A stretch of DNA of 62,751 nt from Flavobacteriales bacterium (lineage in GTDB: Bacteria > Bacteroidota > Bacteroidia > Flavobacteriales_G > Salibacteraceae). The notes under the pieces were generated by a model. It ran no database searches. It worked only from the letters and a program-made list of their open reading frames with translations, and was not told the DNA's origin. The number at the start of each line of letters is the position of its first letter. Position 1 is the stretch's first letter. The stretch covers positions 1 through 62,751 of the forward strand of contig DNTB01000049.1 of assembly GCA_003499525.1 (NCBI GenBank), read 5' to 3'. Shown here piece after piece: positions 17,501 to 26,066 of this stretch. The position numbers were made by a program, and so were the translations under genes.

Positions 17501-18357
17501 TAAGGCCCATCGTTCTGCAAGGCTATGGCGAGGCAATGCCCAAGAACAGTTTTTACTTCAATACGGGAATAATGTCCATGAAAGTATTACCGGATCTGAC
17601 ATTAGAGAGTGAACAAAATGAAAATTTTCGGTCTCTAGCCAGCTCTGTACGTAGGGTTTTTGAAAGGGAAATAGGAGTGATGGAGGATCAAGCCAATACG
17701 GGGTATGGAATGTACACCAAACTTCTTAAGGCATATTTATACAAGGGGCCGGTATTGGAATGGTATTTTAGAATTAAATGGAAGCATGAAAAGAAAAACT
17801 ATGATTGGTACAATGCACAACTGAGAGGACATGCCAAAATGTTGTATGATTTAGGCTGTGGGTATGGTTTTTTATCGCATTATCTGGCCATAAGAAACCC
17901 TGAGATGAAGCTGATAGGTGTCGACTATGACTCTGATAAAATTGATATTGCCGGAAATACGTATTTGAAACGTCAGGGATTAGATTTTATATGTTCCGAC
18001 ATCACTACGGTCAGTATTGAAGGGGCAGACTCCATTATCTTAGGAGATGTGTTGCACTATTTGCCTGATCATTCGGCTCAGTTTAAATTATTGGATCGAT
18101 GTGTCGCTCAATTACCTGAGGGAGGCAGGATTATCCTTCGAGATGGCTTTGCGGACCTTCCAAACCATGACTGGACTCTAAGGTCTGAAAAGTGGAGCAC
18201 TTCAATTATCAAGTTCAATCAAGTCCGTAATGAGCTCGTATTCCCTCTATGGGCTGAACTTGAAAAATGGGCTGCAAAGAATGGATGCCAGATCATTCAA
18301 GGACCTTCTTCTGAAAATTCGTCAAACCGGGCCTTAGTGCTTGTTAAACAGGCTTAA
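14557..18357 (+). CDS. Trifunctional MMPL exporter / PlsC-type acyltransferase / SAM methyltransferase
   Basis: 1266 aa from GTG 14557. Residues 1 to about 790 are an MMPL/RND-type exporter: an N-terminal TM, a large periplasmic loop, two TM bundles with the central FGIIVDYSFHFF and FGLGDDFAIFM motifs. Residues about 800-1060 form a lysophospholipid-type acyltransferase with NHSSFFD (from residue 886) and FPEGTRS (953-959). Residues about 1090-1266 are a class I methyltransferase with LYDLGCGYGF (D1098) and GVDYDSDKI. This three-part architecture is known from Bacteroidota genomes. One chain could acylate, methylate and flip the aryl-polyene lipid. It is divergent from the lyase gene, and its end overlaps the convergent methyltransferase gene by 14 nt. 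Confidence 0.93.
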   Translation: MKPSYKSILAFSFFSLVIILGGLSVKKLDVSENLSQFYRSGDDEPLDHFIDQNKNQIFFSIAVKDTASNDGQAELAELLSAKLAQTFPKALGNFQFRMDLDPMELYPRLVHDLYAFMDSSDYIYLERYLDSIDISEILRRRKQGMYGINSSVDALILRMDPLNFSGALLARKFDGVFDQFYNASGLFYTADRSRILIRGRLKRSFDDSGLAENLVDRLYAFKTAWDKDHPENEMDFFGPVVIAAANAKQIRRDLKVTLTVAISIIVLILILYYRNGLTVLLFLLPGLFGVSFALTLIYLFKGDISALALSAGAVVFGIIVDYSFHFFTHLRSTGNAFQSRNQLFLPMISGGATTIVAFGTLWFADSGMLNDFGLFATFSLAGSLFFVLAILPYIVAPLENHFLDKRAHFLSRLTQKWRFKNFTLNREFGVLVIALTLFFFVQSGTLKYESDFSKLNFYPEELKKSETIHQGINPDTDRRLALIAQGETQSEAIRVNHRMYQHLGKIENDFNIKQVQSFGILLLPDEILEQNMLKWKEFWRGYPDIFTEISNRSKALGFTENAFVPFKAWIQEDRPHSALRSYFFESRSFSSLWFQNERGYFLLSSVVLNKAGASEVSREINEIDGAIVIDGAGIVEQFIDAVKNDFDFLVISAGIIVFFAMLALYGSFGLTVITFLPMVIGWIWITGLCATLGIHFNFVNIILATFIFGLGDDFAIFMTDGLANRYLKGREVLTEHKTGIILSSLTTIIGTGALFFAKHPAINSIAAVSVLGIAIILFITLVIQPVLFRALIGTRVANGKPPYTLLGVLHSILGYSFFVIGSLLLTLLSLLIRFIPFISTSNKKKWIRRILSKMAAVQLDSIFTARRRYYDLDRLDFEKPSILIANHSSFFDILALLRLDPRISIMVNQWVYRSPLLGPLVRYLDYVPAFLDMDGKLERTRRALKNGQTLAIFPEGTRSVDGQLHRFHQGAFYLARETGVPLRPIVLQGYGEAMPKNSFYFNTGIMSMKVLPDLTLESEQNENFRSLASSVRRVFEREIGVMEDQANTGYGMYTKLLKAYLYKGPVLEWYFRIKWKHEKKNYDWYNAQLRGHAKMLYDLGCGYGFLSHYLAIRNPEMKLIGVDYDSDKIDIAGNTYLKRQGLDFICSDITTVSIEGADSIILGDVLHYLPDHSAQFKLLDRCVAQLPEGGRIILRDGFADLPNHDWTLRSEKWSTSIIKFNQVRNELVFPLWAELEKWAAKNGCQIIQGPSSENSSNRALVLVKQA

Positions 18358-19405
18358 CCTTGCAGTGAAAAAGGGTGTGACTCATGCCTATGGGGAAAAC
18401 CTCGTCGATGATCTGCAGACCCGATTCATTAATAAGTGCTCTCAATTTTTTCGCACTGAACATCTTACTGTTTCCGTTCGCCATGGTTGTAAAGTAAACC
18501 GAAGTAGCAGCAACGGAGAAAGACGAAGCAGGATGCTCTTGCTGGTCCCAAAGTGTTTCTATTATGTAGACATTTGTATTTAAATCAATCTGCCTACCCA
18601 CATATTTCAGAATATCCCTTACTTCAGACTCCGAAAAGCAATCCAGAAATTGGCTCATCCAGACAGCGTCGGCTTTGGGTAGTGGCTTATTCTCTTTCAA
18701 AATATCCATGGAGATATATTCTATCCTCGAGTCATAAGGTGATCCCTCAATTCGGCTCTTGGCCATTTGTATCTGTCCGGGGAGATCAACTATAGTTATT
18801 TGAACTTCTGGGTTGTGCTTACAGCAATTCAGGGCAAACCGTCCGTCGTTTCCCCCAATGTCAACTAGGGTTTTCGGAGCAGAGGAGAAGAGAAATTGCA
18901 ACAATTCGGGACTAGAGTCTGTAGAATAGTAATGATCAAATGCAAGCCAGGATTTTTGAGCTTGTTGATTCATTTCCGACAGCCCCTGATAAATAGTCTC
19001 CCAGTGCCCGAGTTCTTTAAGGCCTTCAGGCTTCGATTTTAATATTGATTCTTCGAGATGTGCCAGTCCTTTGTAGCAGATGTCATTGATGAAATCAAAA
19101 TTCACTTTGGTCAGTGGATCCAGTTCAATGTACTTGCCTGTTTCGGTCAATATGAAATGAGCATCTTCTTTTTGCTCCACAATCCCAGTTAGTAAAGCCA
19201 GTTCAAGAAGAACACTAAGCCCATACTCCGATATTTGTAATTGACGCTTAAGTTGGGGAATGCTCAATCCGAGTTTTCGAGATTTTCGCAAGGCATCGAG
19301 CACGCCGAGATTACGAAGAGAAAGTGCCACATGAAAAACAACCGGCGCAAATGCTATTTTTTGAGCTTCAAATCTCGGGTTGAAGTAATCATCTGAATCT
19401 CGCAT
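18344..19405 (-). CDS. O-methyltransferase (class I, plant-OMT-like domain order)
   Basis: 353 aa. The N-terminal half is a winged-helix dimerisation domain (LGVLDALRKSR, then ISEYGLSVLLELALLTGIVEQ), followed by a SAM-binding Rossmann domain with LVDIGGNDGRF and TIVDLPGQIQMAK. This layout is that of the methyltransferase_2 family, which methylates phenolic hydroxyls and polyketides. Methylation of the aryl head group of the pigment is a natural role, as in known aryl polyenes with methoxy or methyl groups. It lies convergent to the MMPL fusion, with a 14-nt tail overlap. Confidence 0.85.
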   Translation of the reverse strand: MRDSDDYFNPRFEAQKIAFAPVVFHVALSLRNLGVLDALRKSRKLGLSIPQLKRQLQISEYGLSVLLELALLTGIVEQKEDAHFILTETGKYIELDPLTKVNFDFINDICYKGLAHLEESILKSKPEGLKELGHWETIYQGLSEMNQQAQKSWLAFDHYYSTDSSPELLQFLFSSAPKTLVDIGGNDGRFALNCCKHNPEVQITIVDLPGQIQMAKSRIEGSPYDSRIEYISMDILKENKPLPKADAVWMSQFLDCFSESEVRDILKYVGRQIDLNTNVYIIETLWDQQEHPASSFSVAATSVYFTTMANGNSKMFSAKKLRALINESGLQIIDEVFPIGMSHTLFHCKVKPV

Positions 19406-19414
19406 ATTATGATC

Positions 19415-20020
19415 TTATCTTCGCCATTCTCTCATCCTGTATCTCAGTTGTTTCAGTGCTCTGTGATAGCTACCTAACCAGTAGTTTCTTAGTCCAAACC
19501 CACCGGGATCTGCCGAGACTTTTTCTACAAACATCAGGCGCCCACTGGATCTGTCGATTACTACGAAATAGAAGGTCCCTCGCGGGATGGTCTTGTTAAA
19601 CGAAACAACGTACATCATTACGGCTAACTCATCTTTACCATTTTCATATTTACTTACATCTTCTTCCAGCTTTTCCAGTGTAAGGAGCTCTTTTTCTTCA
19701 CTAAAAATCTGAGCAGGGTCTATTTGCTCATTGAACGCATTTACCTCGGTCAAGGAATAAGATATATTCTCGTTCTTCAAAAATTTGCGAATATTATACT
19801 TATCGGGTTCAATAATGATCATTTCGTTCCATCCCGGCATATACCGACGCTGCAATTCCTCACCCGGTGGGAAATCGAATGGGTTTTTAAACTGAGTTAA
19901 AGTGAAATCAAGTCCTAGCCAAACAACAGGTTTGGAATAGTATTCTTCTTTAGGGAAATATTGAGCTGAAAGGGTGAGTTGGAGTATTAGAAGTAGAGCG
20001 ATTAACTTAGCTGTTTTCAT
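19415..20020 (-). CDS. Exported protein of unknown function
   Basis: 201 aa from ATG 20020 (MKTAKLIALLLILQLTLSAQ), a typical signal peptide; an upstream extension of the frame has no export signal. The mature part has no domain I recognise. It has a strand-rich C-terminal half with GTFYFVVIDRSSGRLMFVEKV and a highly basic end (RALKQLRYRMREWRR). It sits 9 nt upstream of the O-methyltransferase on the same strand, so the two are probably co-transcribed, which suggests a periplasmic accessory role in pigment maturation. Confidence 0.7.
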   Translation of the reverse strand: MKTAKLIALLLILQLTLSAQYFPKEEYYSKPVVWLGLDFTLTQFKNPFDFPPGEELQRRYMPGWNEMIIIEPDKYNIRKFLKNENISYSLTEVNAFNEQIDPAQIFSEEKELLTLEKLEEDVSKYENGKDELAVMMYVVSFNKTIPRGTFYFVVIDRSSGRLMFVEKVSADPGGFGLRNYWLGSYHRALKQLRYRMREWRR

Positions 20021-20152
20021 TGTGCAAAATATCGTGCTAAGATAAAATCTCCTGCGAAAGAATATTCGAGTTGATTTAAATGTCAAAGGATAACATGCAC
20101 AGATGATCTGTGGTTTTTAGATACTATTGTGTCCAAACAATTAACCTATTCA

Positions 20153-21817
20153 ATGAACTACCGACGAATGATATTCAGGCTTATTTTACCTGTATTGGTT
20201 TTTGTTTCATTGCTTTTTTTGGTTAATGATATTCTTTATAAATCTCCTGTAGATCAAGAAGCCATTGATGGTTTGGAGCTCATCGTAGAAGCCGATGGTA
20301 CGCGGCGCGTAGGCGCTAACTGGTTACGGTTAAATGAACACGGAAACTACGAATGCTACATAGAAGGAAATGGCTACCAGCGTGGTCAGATTCAAGGGAA
20401 ACTAATGGAAGATCTATTAAAGGAGCAGGAAGTTTATTTTATCGATGAAGTGGAGCGACATGTTCCTTCCTCGTTTTTCCGGCGAATACTCTCGATTTTT
20501 ATATCCCTAATAAACAATGATTTAGATGAATTAATTCCTTTGGAATTCCGACAGGAGATTTATGGGGTATCGAAATACTTCAGCGACGATTATGACTACA
20601 TCGGTCCCAAATACAATCGAATAATTAATTACCACGCAGCTCATGATATTGGGCATGCTATGCAAAACCTTCATCTGGTAGGGTGCACGGTTGTTGGTGA
20701 ATGTGCGTCTGCGCTCAAAGGCGAGAGAATGATCATCGGTAGGAATTTTGATTTTTATGTTGGGGAGAATTTTGCGAGTAACAAGATGATCCTATTCAGC
20801 AACCCTGATTCGGGTTATAACTCGATCTCTGTTTCATGGCCTGGCTTTGCAGGAGTAGTTTCAGGTTTGAACGAAATGGGCCTTGGAATTATGCTCAATT
20901 CGGATAAAACGGATGTTCGAATCAGTTCAGGAACCCCTGTTTCGATCGTTGCACGAGATGTGCTTCAATACGCCTCCACAATTGAAGAAGCACGTGCCAT
21001 ATGTTCCCGGTACCAAACGATGGTTTCTGAATCGTTTGTTATATCCTCGGCTATCGATGGAGCATTTGCAGTTATTGAGAAAACACCAGATCAGTCAGGA
21101 GTGTACGAAGTGGATTCCGGAAACCTTATTGTGACCAATCATTTTCAAAGCAAAGCGTTAAAGAACCTCCCTATAAATATGGAGCACATGAATCGTTCTG
21201 AAACAGTACCCAGATATAATAGGGCTGCCGAACTGTTGGAAAGCGCAGATACTATCGATGTGGTTTCATTGGTTGAAATTCTTAGGGATCAAAAAGGACA
21301 AGATGAACTTGATATTGGCTATGGAAACCCGATGGCAATAAATCAGCTCATCGCACATCATTCTATAATTTTTGATAATCGCAAGCTCATAGCCTGGTTA
21401 GGATCTCCACCTTATCAGCTAGGAGAATATGTCGCTTATAATATATCAGGCATGGAAAAATGGGGCCCAAATGGGCTCAGAGACCTCTATGTAGTCGACT
21501 CTTTGGCTGTCGAGCCGGATGAATTTTTGGAAACTGAGACCTGGAAAAATGTAATTAAGTTCCGGAAAATGCATCAAAAGATAGCTGAAGATGCTACAGA
21601 TGGAATTGAGTGGACTACTGAACAAATTGACGAATATTTACTTCTGAATCCGGAGTATTATGAGTCGTATTTATCTGTTGCGAATTATTATTGGAGCAGA
21701 GGCGAAAGTAATGAGGCGAGAATCATGTATGAGCGTGCTTTGAAATGTGAAATTCCATATATGGAGGTGGAAGAGTTTATAGCTGAAAGATTGTTGAAAA
21801 TTGAAAATAATGATTAA
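20153..21817 (+). CDS. C45-type Ntn hydrolase / acyltransferase-like membrane protein
   Basis: 554 aa from ATG 20153; an in-frame GTG at 20129 would add eight residues. An N-terminal hydrophobic segment (FRLILPVLVFVSLLFLV) gives a signal anchor. The core matches the penicillin acyltransferase / phospholipase-B-like Ntn family: YQRGQIQG, then VGCTVVGECAS (candidate nucleophile C178, which becomes N-terminal after self-cleavage in this family), then IIGRNFDFY. The C-terminal 100 residues add a helical TPR-like stretch (YESYLSVANYYWSRGESNEA). A role in cleaving or transferring an amide/ester acyl group on the pigment outside the inner membrane is an inference. Its end overlaps acpS by 8 nt. Confidence 0.78.
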   Translation: MNYRRMIFRLILPVLVFVSLLFLVNDILYKSPVDQEAIDGLELIVEADGTRRVGANWLRLNEHGNYECYIEGNGYQRGQIQGKLMEDLLKEQEVYFIDEVERHVPSSFFRRILSIFISLINNDLDELIPLEFRQEIYGVSKYFSDDYDYIGPKYNRIINYHAAHDIGHAMQNLHLVGCTVVGECASALKGERMIIGRNFDFYVGENFASNKMILFSNPDSGYNSISVSWPGFAGVVSGLNEMGLGIMLNSDKTDVRISSGTPVSIVARDVLQYASTIEEARAICSRYQTMVSESFVISSAIDGAFAVIEKTPDQSGVYEVDSGNLIVTNHFQSKALKNLPINMEHMNRSETVPRYNRAAELLESADTIDVVSLVEILRDQKGQDELDIGYGNPMAINQLIAHHSIIFDNRKLIAWLGSPPYQLGEYVAYNISGMEKWGPNGLRDLYVVDSLAVEPDEFLETETWKNVIKFRKMHQKIAEDATDGIEWTTEQIDEYLLLNPEYYESYLSVANYYWSRGESNEARIMYERALKCEIPYMEVEEFIAERLLKIENND

Positions 21818-22178
21818 AGGGCTGGGAACAGATATTGTGGAAGTTTATCGCATTGCGAAGAAAATGGGAAACCAAAAGTTTCTTGATCGAACATTCACCT
21901 CGCATGAACAGGATTATTGTAATGCACAAAAATATCCGGCACAGCACTTTGCAGGTCGGTTTTGTGCGAAAGAAGCCTATATGAAGGCCTTGGGCACAGG
22001 GTGGTCGTCCAATGCTGATTTCAAGGATATTGAGATTGTACATTCATCCAATCATGAACCCAAAATTGTCCTTCGAAATGCTTCGAAAACCTTGTTTGAA
22101 GAAAGGGGCTTAAAACAGGTTAAACTCAGTATTAGTCATACGGAAACCATAGCCATGGCCGTAGTGGCCATAATGTAA
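21810..22178 (+). CDS. acpS: Holo-ACP synthase (AcpS-type phosphopantetheinyl transferase)
   Basis: 122 aa from ATG 21810. The AcpS signatures are present: GLGTDIVEVYRIAK at the start, FAGRFCAKEAYMKALGTG in the middle (Mg-binding Glu and the KEAxxKA motif) and VKLSISHTETIAMAVV at the end. It transfers 4'-phosphopantetheine from CoA to ACP Ser. Its place inside the pigment locus suggests that it serves the two cluster ACPs, though it may also be the genome's only AcpS. Confidence 0.9.
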   Translation: MIKGLGTDIVEVYRIAKKMGNQKFLDRTFTSHEQDYCNAQKYPAQHFAGRFCAKEAYMKALGTGWSSNADFKDIEIVHSSNHEPKIVLRNASKTLFEERGLKQVKLSISHTETIAMAVVAIM

Positions 22179-22187
22179 AAAAATAGA

Positions 22188-23477
22188 ATGACCGGATTCT
22201 TAGAACCTTCTAACAGAGGACTAAACGGAGATGCAAACCTGGACTTGTTACTTGAGCAGGTAAACTATTCGTACTCAAATTCACCCTTTTTTAAGAATCT
22301 GAGAAGATCCTTTAATGGAAGGAAAGCTGCGATTGATTCTCTGGAGTTGTTTAAGCAACTTCCGACCGTTTCCAAAGATGATCTGAATCGAGCAAACGAA
22401 AGCTTTGTGGTTAAAAAGGGAGGTCGAATAGTAGAATATGTAACGACCTCAGGAAGTCTCGGAACCCCTTTGTCCATTGGACTCACTAGGAATGACCTGG
22501 AAAGGCTTGCCTACAATGAGAAAATGGCCTTAGGAATATCAGGTTTGAAACCGGATCATTCGGTGCTCATAACCACCACTCTTGACAAGCGCTTTATGGC
22601 GGGTATGGCTTATTATTTGGGAGCAGTTTCTATTGGAGCTACCGTGATTAGAAATGGCATAGGGAGTTTGCATTTTCTCCTGGAGAACCTGCGCAATTAC
22701 CAACCCGAAGTACTTATTGGCGTGCCATCATTGCTTGTCAAATTGATTGATTTCGCCCGTGAAAATGAGATTGATCTCAATCAGTTGCCTTTAAGCAAGG
22801 CCATTTGCATTGGGGAACCCCTTCGAACCTCAGATCTGAAGCCAAATAATCTGGCAAACCGAATAAATCGTCATTGGGATATCGAACTGTTTTCGACGTA
22901 TGCCTCATCAGAAATGATGACTTCTTTCGCGGAATGCGATCAGCACCATGGAGGTCATCTTATTCCTGAATTGATTTGGATTGAATTGCTAGATGAAGAA
23001 GGTAATGAAGTGCTCCCGGGGTATCCTGGTGAGTTAACGATTACTCCATTAGGTGTAGAGGGCACGCCGCTGGTTCGTTTTAGGACTGGAGATATCGTCC
23101 GAATGCATACTAATAAATGCTCATGTGGAAGAGATACGCTGCGCCTCGGTCCTGTGGAAGGACGTAAAAGTCAACAGATCAAGCTGAAGGGGACGACGCT
23201 ATTTCCGACTCAGATCGAGAATATTCTTCACCAAAGTGAGTTTGTCGATGATTTTATCATAGAGATTTCCAAGTCTGAAATGGATACCGATGTTGTGAGG
23301 ATTTATATGCCAAATTCCCTTAATACCAGCGAAACCAAAACGATAGCCGAACTTCTCGAAGCTGGTTTGAGAGTGAGTCCAGTCATTGAAAAAGTTCCAA
23401 AAAGTGTGCTTCATGAAATGGTTTTCCCAAAAGGGGGACGTAAACCGATAAGAATTAAGGATAGACGTTATGAATAA
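22188..23477 (+). CDS. PaaK-like acyl-AMP ligase (probable starter-activating enzyme)
   Basis: 429 aa of the phenylacetate-CoA-ligase branch of adenylating enzymes. Motifs: TTSGSLGTPLSIGLT (ATP-binding P-loop), YASSEMMTSF (A5-like), LVRFRTGDIV (A7), CSCGRDTLRLGPVEGR with paired Cys as in PaaK relatives, and a C-terminal small domain. In aryl-polyene loci an AMP ligase activates 4-hydroxybenzoate or 4-coumarate and loads it onto ACP, which fits the TAL in the same locus. It follows acpS by 9 nt and overlaps the oxidoreductase by 8 nt. Confidence 0.85.
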   Translation: MTGFLEPSNRGLNGDANLDLLLEQVNYSYSNSPFFKNLRRSFNGRKAAIDSLELFKQLPTVSKDDLNRANESFVVKKGGRIVEYVTTSGSLGTPLSIGLTRNDLERLAYNEKMALGISGLKPDHSVLITTTLDKRFMAGMAYYLGAVSIGATVIRNGIGSLHFLLENLRNYQPEVLIGVPSLLVKLIDFARENEIDLNQLPLSKAICIGEPLRTSDLKPNNLANRINRHWDIELFSTYASSEMMTSFAECDQHHGGHLIPELIWIELLDEEGNEVLPGYPGELTITPLGVEGTPLVRFRTGDIVRMHTNKCSCGRDTLRLGPVEGRKSQQIKLKGTTLFPTQIENILHQSEFVDDFIIEISKSEMDTDVVRIYMPNSLNTSETKTIAELLEAGLRVSPVIEKVPKSVLHEMVFPKGGRKPIRIKDRRYE

Positions 23478-25002
23478 TCAAAGCGCTGACAACCTGGATG
23501 TTGCAATAATAGGATCGGGTCTTGGCGGGCTCATTTCTGCCTGCATACTTTCCGAATATGGATACAAAGTGGCCGTATTTGAAAAAAACGCTCAAATAGG
23601 CGGCACATTGCAAACCTTCTTTTTCGATGGAGTTAAGTTCGATACGGGAGTGCACTATATCGGAGGCCTTGATAAAGGACAACCGCTGTATCCTTATTTC
23701 AAATATTTAGGATTGTTTGACGATATTGAATATAAAAAACTAGATCCCGATGGCTATGATCATTTCAGTTTTGAGGGCGATGATCAAACCTATCCGCACG
23801 CACAGGGATACAATAATTTTGTAGCTAAGCTGGGTCATTTTTTTCCAGAAGAACGAGAGGGAATTAAACGTTATATCCAAAAGGTTAAGGACGTTTGTAG
23901 TGCCTTCTCTCTTTACTATTTAAAGTCAGAGCCGAATATTAATAAGGAATTGGAATTGCTGTATGAAAGCGCCAAGGATGTTATTAATAGCTGTGTATCA
24001 AATAGAAAACTACGGGCTATTCTAGGTGCGAACAACCTGCTCTATGCTGGAGGTAAAGGTAACAGCCCATTTTATGTTCATGCTCTGGTAAGTAACTCAT
24101 ATATAGAAAGCGCCTACAAGGTTGTGGGTGGTGGAAGCCAAATTGCAAGAGTTTTGGCGCGAAAAATTAAAGCCAATGGTGGAATTATCTATCGAGCCAA
24201 TGGAATTCGAGAATTTTTGATCGAAGGGAAAACCATTAAGGGAATAGTGACCGACAAGGCCGAAGTAGTTCGGGCTAAAAATTACATTTCGAATATTCAC
24301 CCTACGACAACGCTCAAGATGATGGATCATTCAAAACTGCGTAAATCGTACACCAACAGATTGCTGAATCTAAGCAATACTATTTCGGCTTTTGTTGTAT
24401 ACATCGTCTTGAAAGAGCGGACTATGAAACATCGTAATCAGAACCGGTATCATATTGCGGTAGAGGATGTTTGGGATTCTGAACCGAAAAATATGCAGGA
24501 TTGGGGTAAGAGTTTTGCAGTTTATTTTACTGAAAGTAAGAAGCATAAAGGCTATTGCAGAGCTTTGGCATTGATTACCTATATGAAATGGGAAGATGTG
24601 GATAGATGGGATCAAACGGAGAATCATACGCTAAAACCTGACGAACGCGATGAATCATATCAAAAATTTAAGGAAAAAAGAGCTGAAACCCTGATCGAAA
24701 ATGCAAGTAATATTCTACCGGAATTAAACGACAGCATAGAGAGCTATACTACCTCAACCCCACTCACCCTAAGAGATTACATTGGCGGTCCTGAAGGGAG
24801 CCTATATGGGGTGGATCGATCGTTTAAATCTCCGATGAAATCGCATGTTAACTCCCGGACTAAATTTAAGAACCTGTTTTTTGTGGGTCAAAACACTACC
24901 ATGCACGGAGTACTTGGTGTAACCATAGGTGCAGTAAATACATGCAGCCATTTAATCGGAAGAAAGGAACTCGTCGATCGCATTCGAGTGGCCTCAGAAT
25001 AA
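23470..25002 (+). CDS. CrtI/CarC-like FAD-dependent polyene oxidoreductase or isomerase
   Basis: 510 aa. N-terminal dinucleotide-binding motif VAIIGSGLGGLISACILSEY with VAVFEKNAQIGG, then FDTGVHYIGG, and C-terminal NTTMHGVLGVTIGAV: the phytoene desaturase / carotenoid isomerase / retinol-saturase superfamily. Related proteins occur in flexirubin loci. Here it could desaturate, isomerise or reduce the conjugated chain; the reaction cannot be told from motifs. It is the last gene of the plus-strand pigment operon and converges on the HAD gene with a 1-bp gap. Confidence 0.82.
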   Translation: MNNQSADNLDVAIIGSGLGGLISACILSEYGYKVAVFEKNAQIGGTLQTFFFDGVKFDTGVHYIGGLDKGQPLYPYFKYLGLFDDIEYKKLDPDGYDHFSFEGDDQTYPHAQGYNNFVAKLGHFFPEEREGIKRYIQKVKDVCSAFSLYYLKSEPNINKELELLYESAKDVINSCVSNRKLRAILGANNLLYAGGKGNSPFYVHALVSNSYIESAYKVVGGGSQIARVLARKIKANGGIIYRANGIREFLIEGKTIKGIVTDKAEVVRAKNYISNIHPTTTLKMMDHSKLRKSYTNRLLNLSNTISAFVVYIVLKERTMKHRNQNRYHIAVEDVWDSEPKNMQDWGKSFAVYFTESKKHKGYCRALALITYMKWEDVDRWDQTENHTLKPDERDESYQKFKEKRAETLIENASNILPELNDSIESYTTSTPLTLRDYIGGPEGSLYGVDRSFKSPMKSHVNSRTKFKNLFFVGQNTTMHGVLGVTIGAVNTCSHLIGRKELVDRIRVASE

Positions 25003-25003
25003 T

Positions 25004-26029
25004 TTATTTCTCTGGCTCAAATGGGTAGATTCTATTCCAGTCCTTGGCCATATCGATAAGCGTCCAGTTTTCATTCAGCGCACGATCCAGTGCAACGTCA
25101 AATTTCCCTATGTGCGAATCCCGATCATATGCCCATTCACGAACGCTATCCGTGTGGTGAACATAAATTTTTAAAGAAGAATAAGCATTGGAATGGGTCC
25201 ACTCCATCATCTGCAGGTCACCGTCCGAATTACCAACGCAGATCACGGGTTTTATTCCAATTTGTCGATAAATGCCAACGGGTTTGCCTTCTTTATCATC
25301 GATGAAATCCATTTCTGAAAGTCTTTTTATGGTAGGCACGCCATCAACTACCTCATAGGATGTTTTGATGCTGCTCCCGATAATCTGATACGACGGAATA
25401 CCATAGACTTCGGTCGCCCATGGACGTATGAAATCCTGGCCACCTCCAGACACAATAAAGACTTTGAATTGATAGGCTTTTAAAAACTCGATTAATTCCA
25501 GCATAGGCTGATATACCAGTTGGTCAAAAGGTCGGTTAAGCGTTGGATGACGATCTGCTTTAAGCCAGGATTCAACTTCCGCCTGAAATTGCACTGAAGT
25601 CATATTCGCATGCGTAACCATTATTATTTCAACCAGGTCTTTCATATCCATGTGACCTAGTGCCTTGATACCTTCGTCAAGTACCGACTTAAATGGCTCA
25701 TTTTCTTTCCACTCGGGGTGGTCTTCAGCCATTTTTTTAATCTGATATACAGCGAAAAAAACCTGAAAATATAGAGGTTGCTCGCTCCATAGTGTACCGT
25801 CGTTATCGAAAACAGCTATTCGATCAGCCTCGGGTATATAATTGGCACTGTCTTTATGAGAAGTGCTGAGAACAAAATTGATTATATCCCTCTTGTTTTT
25901 GCCATCATTCCAGGATTCAAGTGGATCGTGAAAAATAAACTTTTTGTTCTTTTCTTTAAGATTACTTTCTGGCTCCTGACAAGAAAATGCAATTGCTGCC
26001 AGGACTATAATTAGGGTAAGTCTAAACAT
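25004..26029 (-). CDS. HAD-family phosphatase lipoprotein
   Basis: 341 aa. Lipobox AAIAFSC gives an acylated Cys after a short signal peptide. HAD motif I is FDNDGTLWSE (nucleophile and acid Asp), motif II Ser lies in VFIVSGGGQDF, and the last acidic motif in VGNSDGDLQMME. It is a periplasmic phosphomonoesterase of the haloacid-dehalogenase family. It faces the pigment operon tail to tail and is probably not part of it. Confidence 0.85.
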   Translation of the reverse strand: MFRLTLIIVLAAIAFSCQEPESNLKEKNKKFIFHDPLESWNDGKNKRDIINFVLSTSHKDSANYIPEADRIAVFDNDGTLWSEQPLYFQVFFAVYQIKKMAEDHPEWKENEPFKSVLDEGIKALGHMDMKDLVEIIMVTHANMTSVQFQAEVESWLKADRHPTLNRPFDQLVYQPMLELIEFLKAYQFKVFIVSGGGQDFIRPWATEVYGIPSYQIIGSSIKTSYEVVDGVPTIKRLSEMDFIDDKEGKPVGIYRQIGIKPVICVGNSDGDLQMMEWTHSNAYSSLKIYVHHTDSVREWAYDRDSHIGKFDVALDRALNENWTLIDMAKDWNRIYPFEPEK

Positions 26030-26066
26030 GCGGACAAGGTAAGGTAATGCAGAAGAACAAGCTAAT

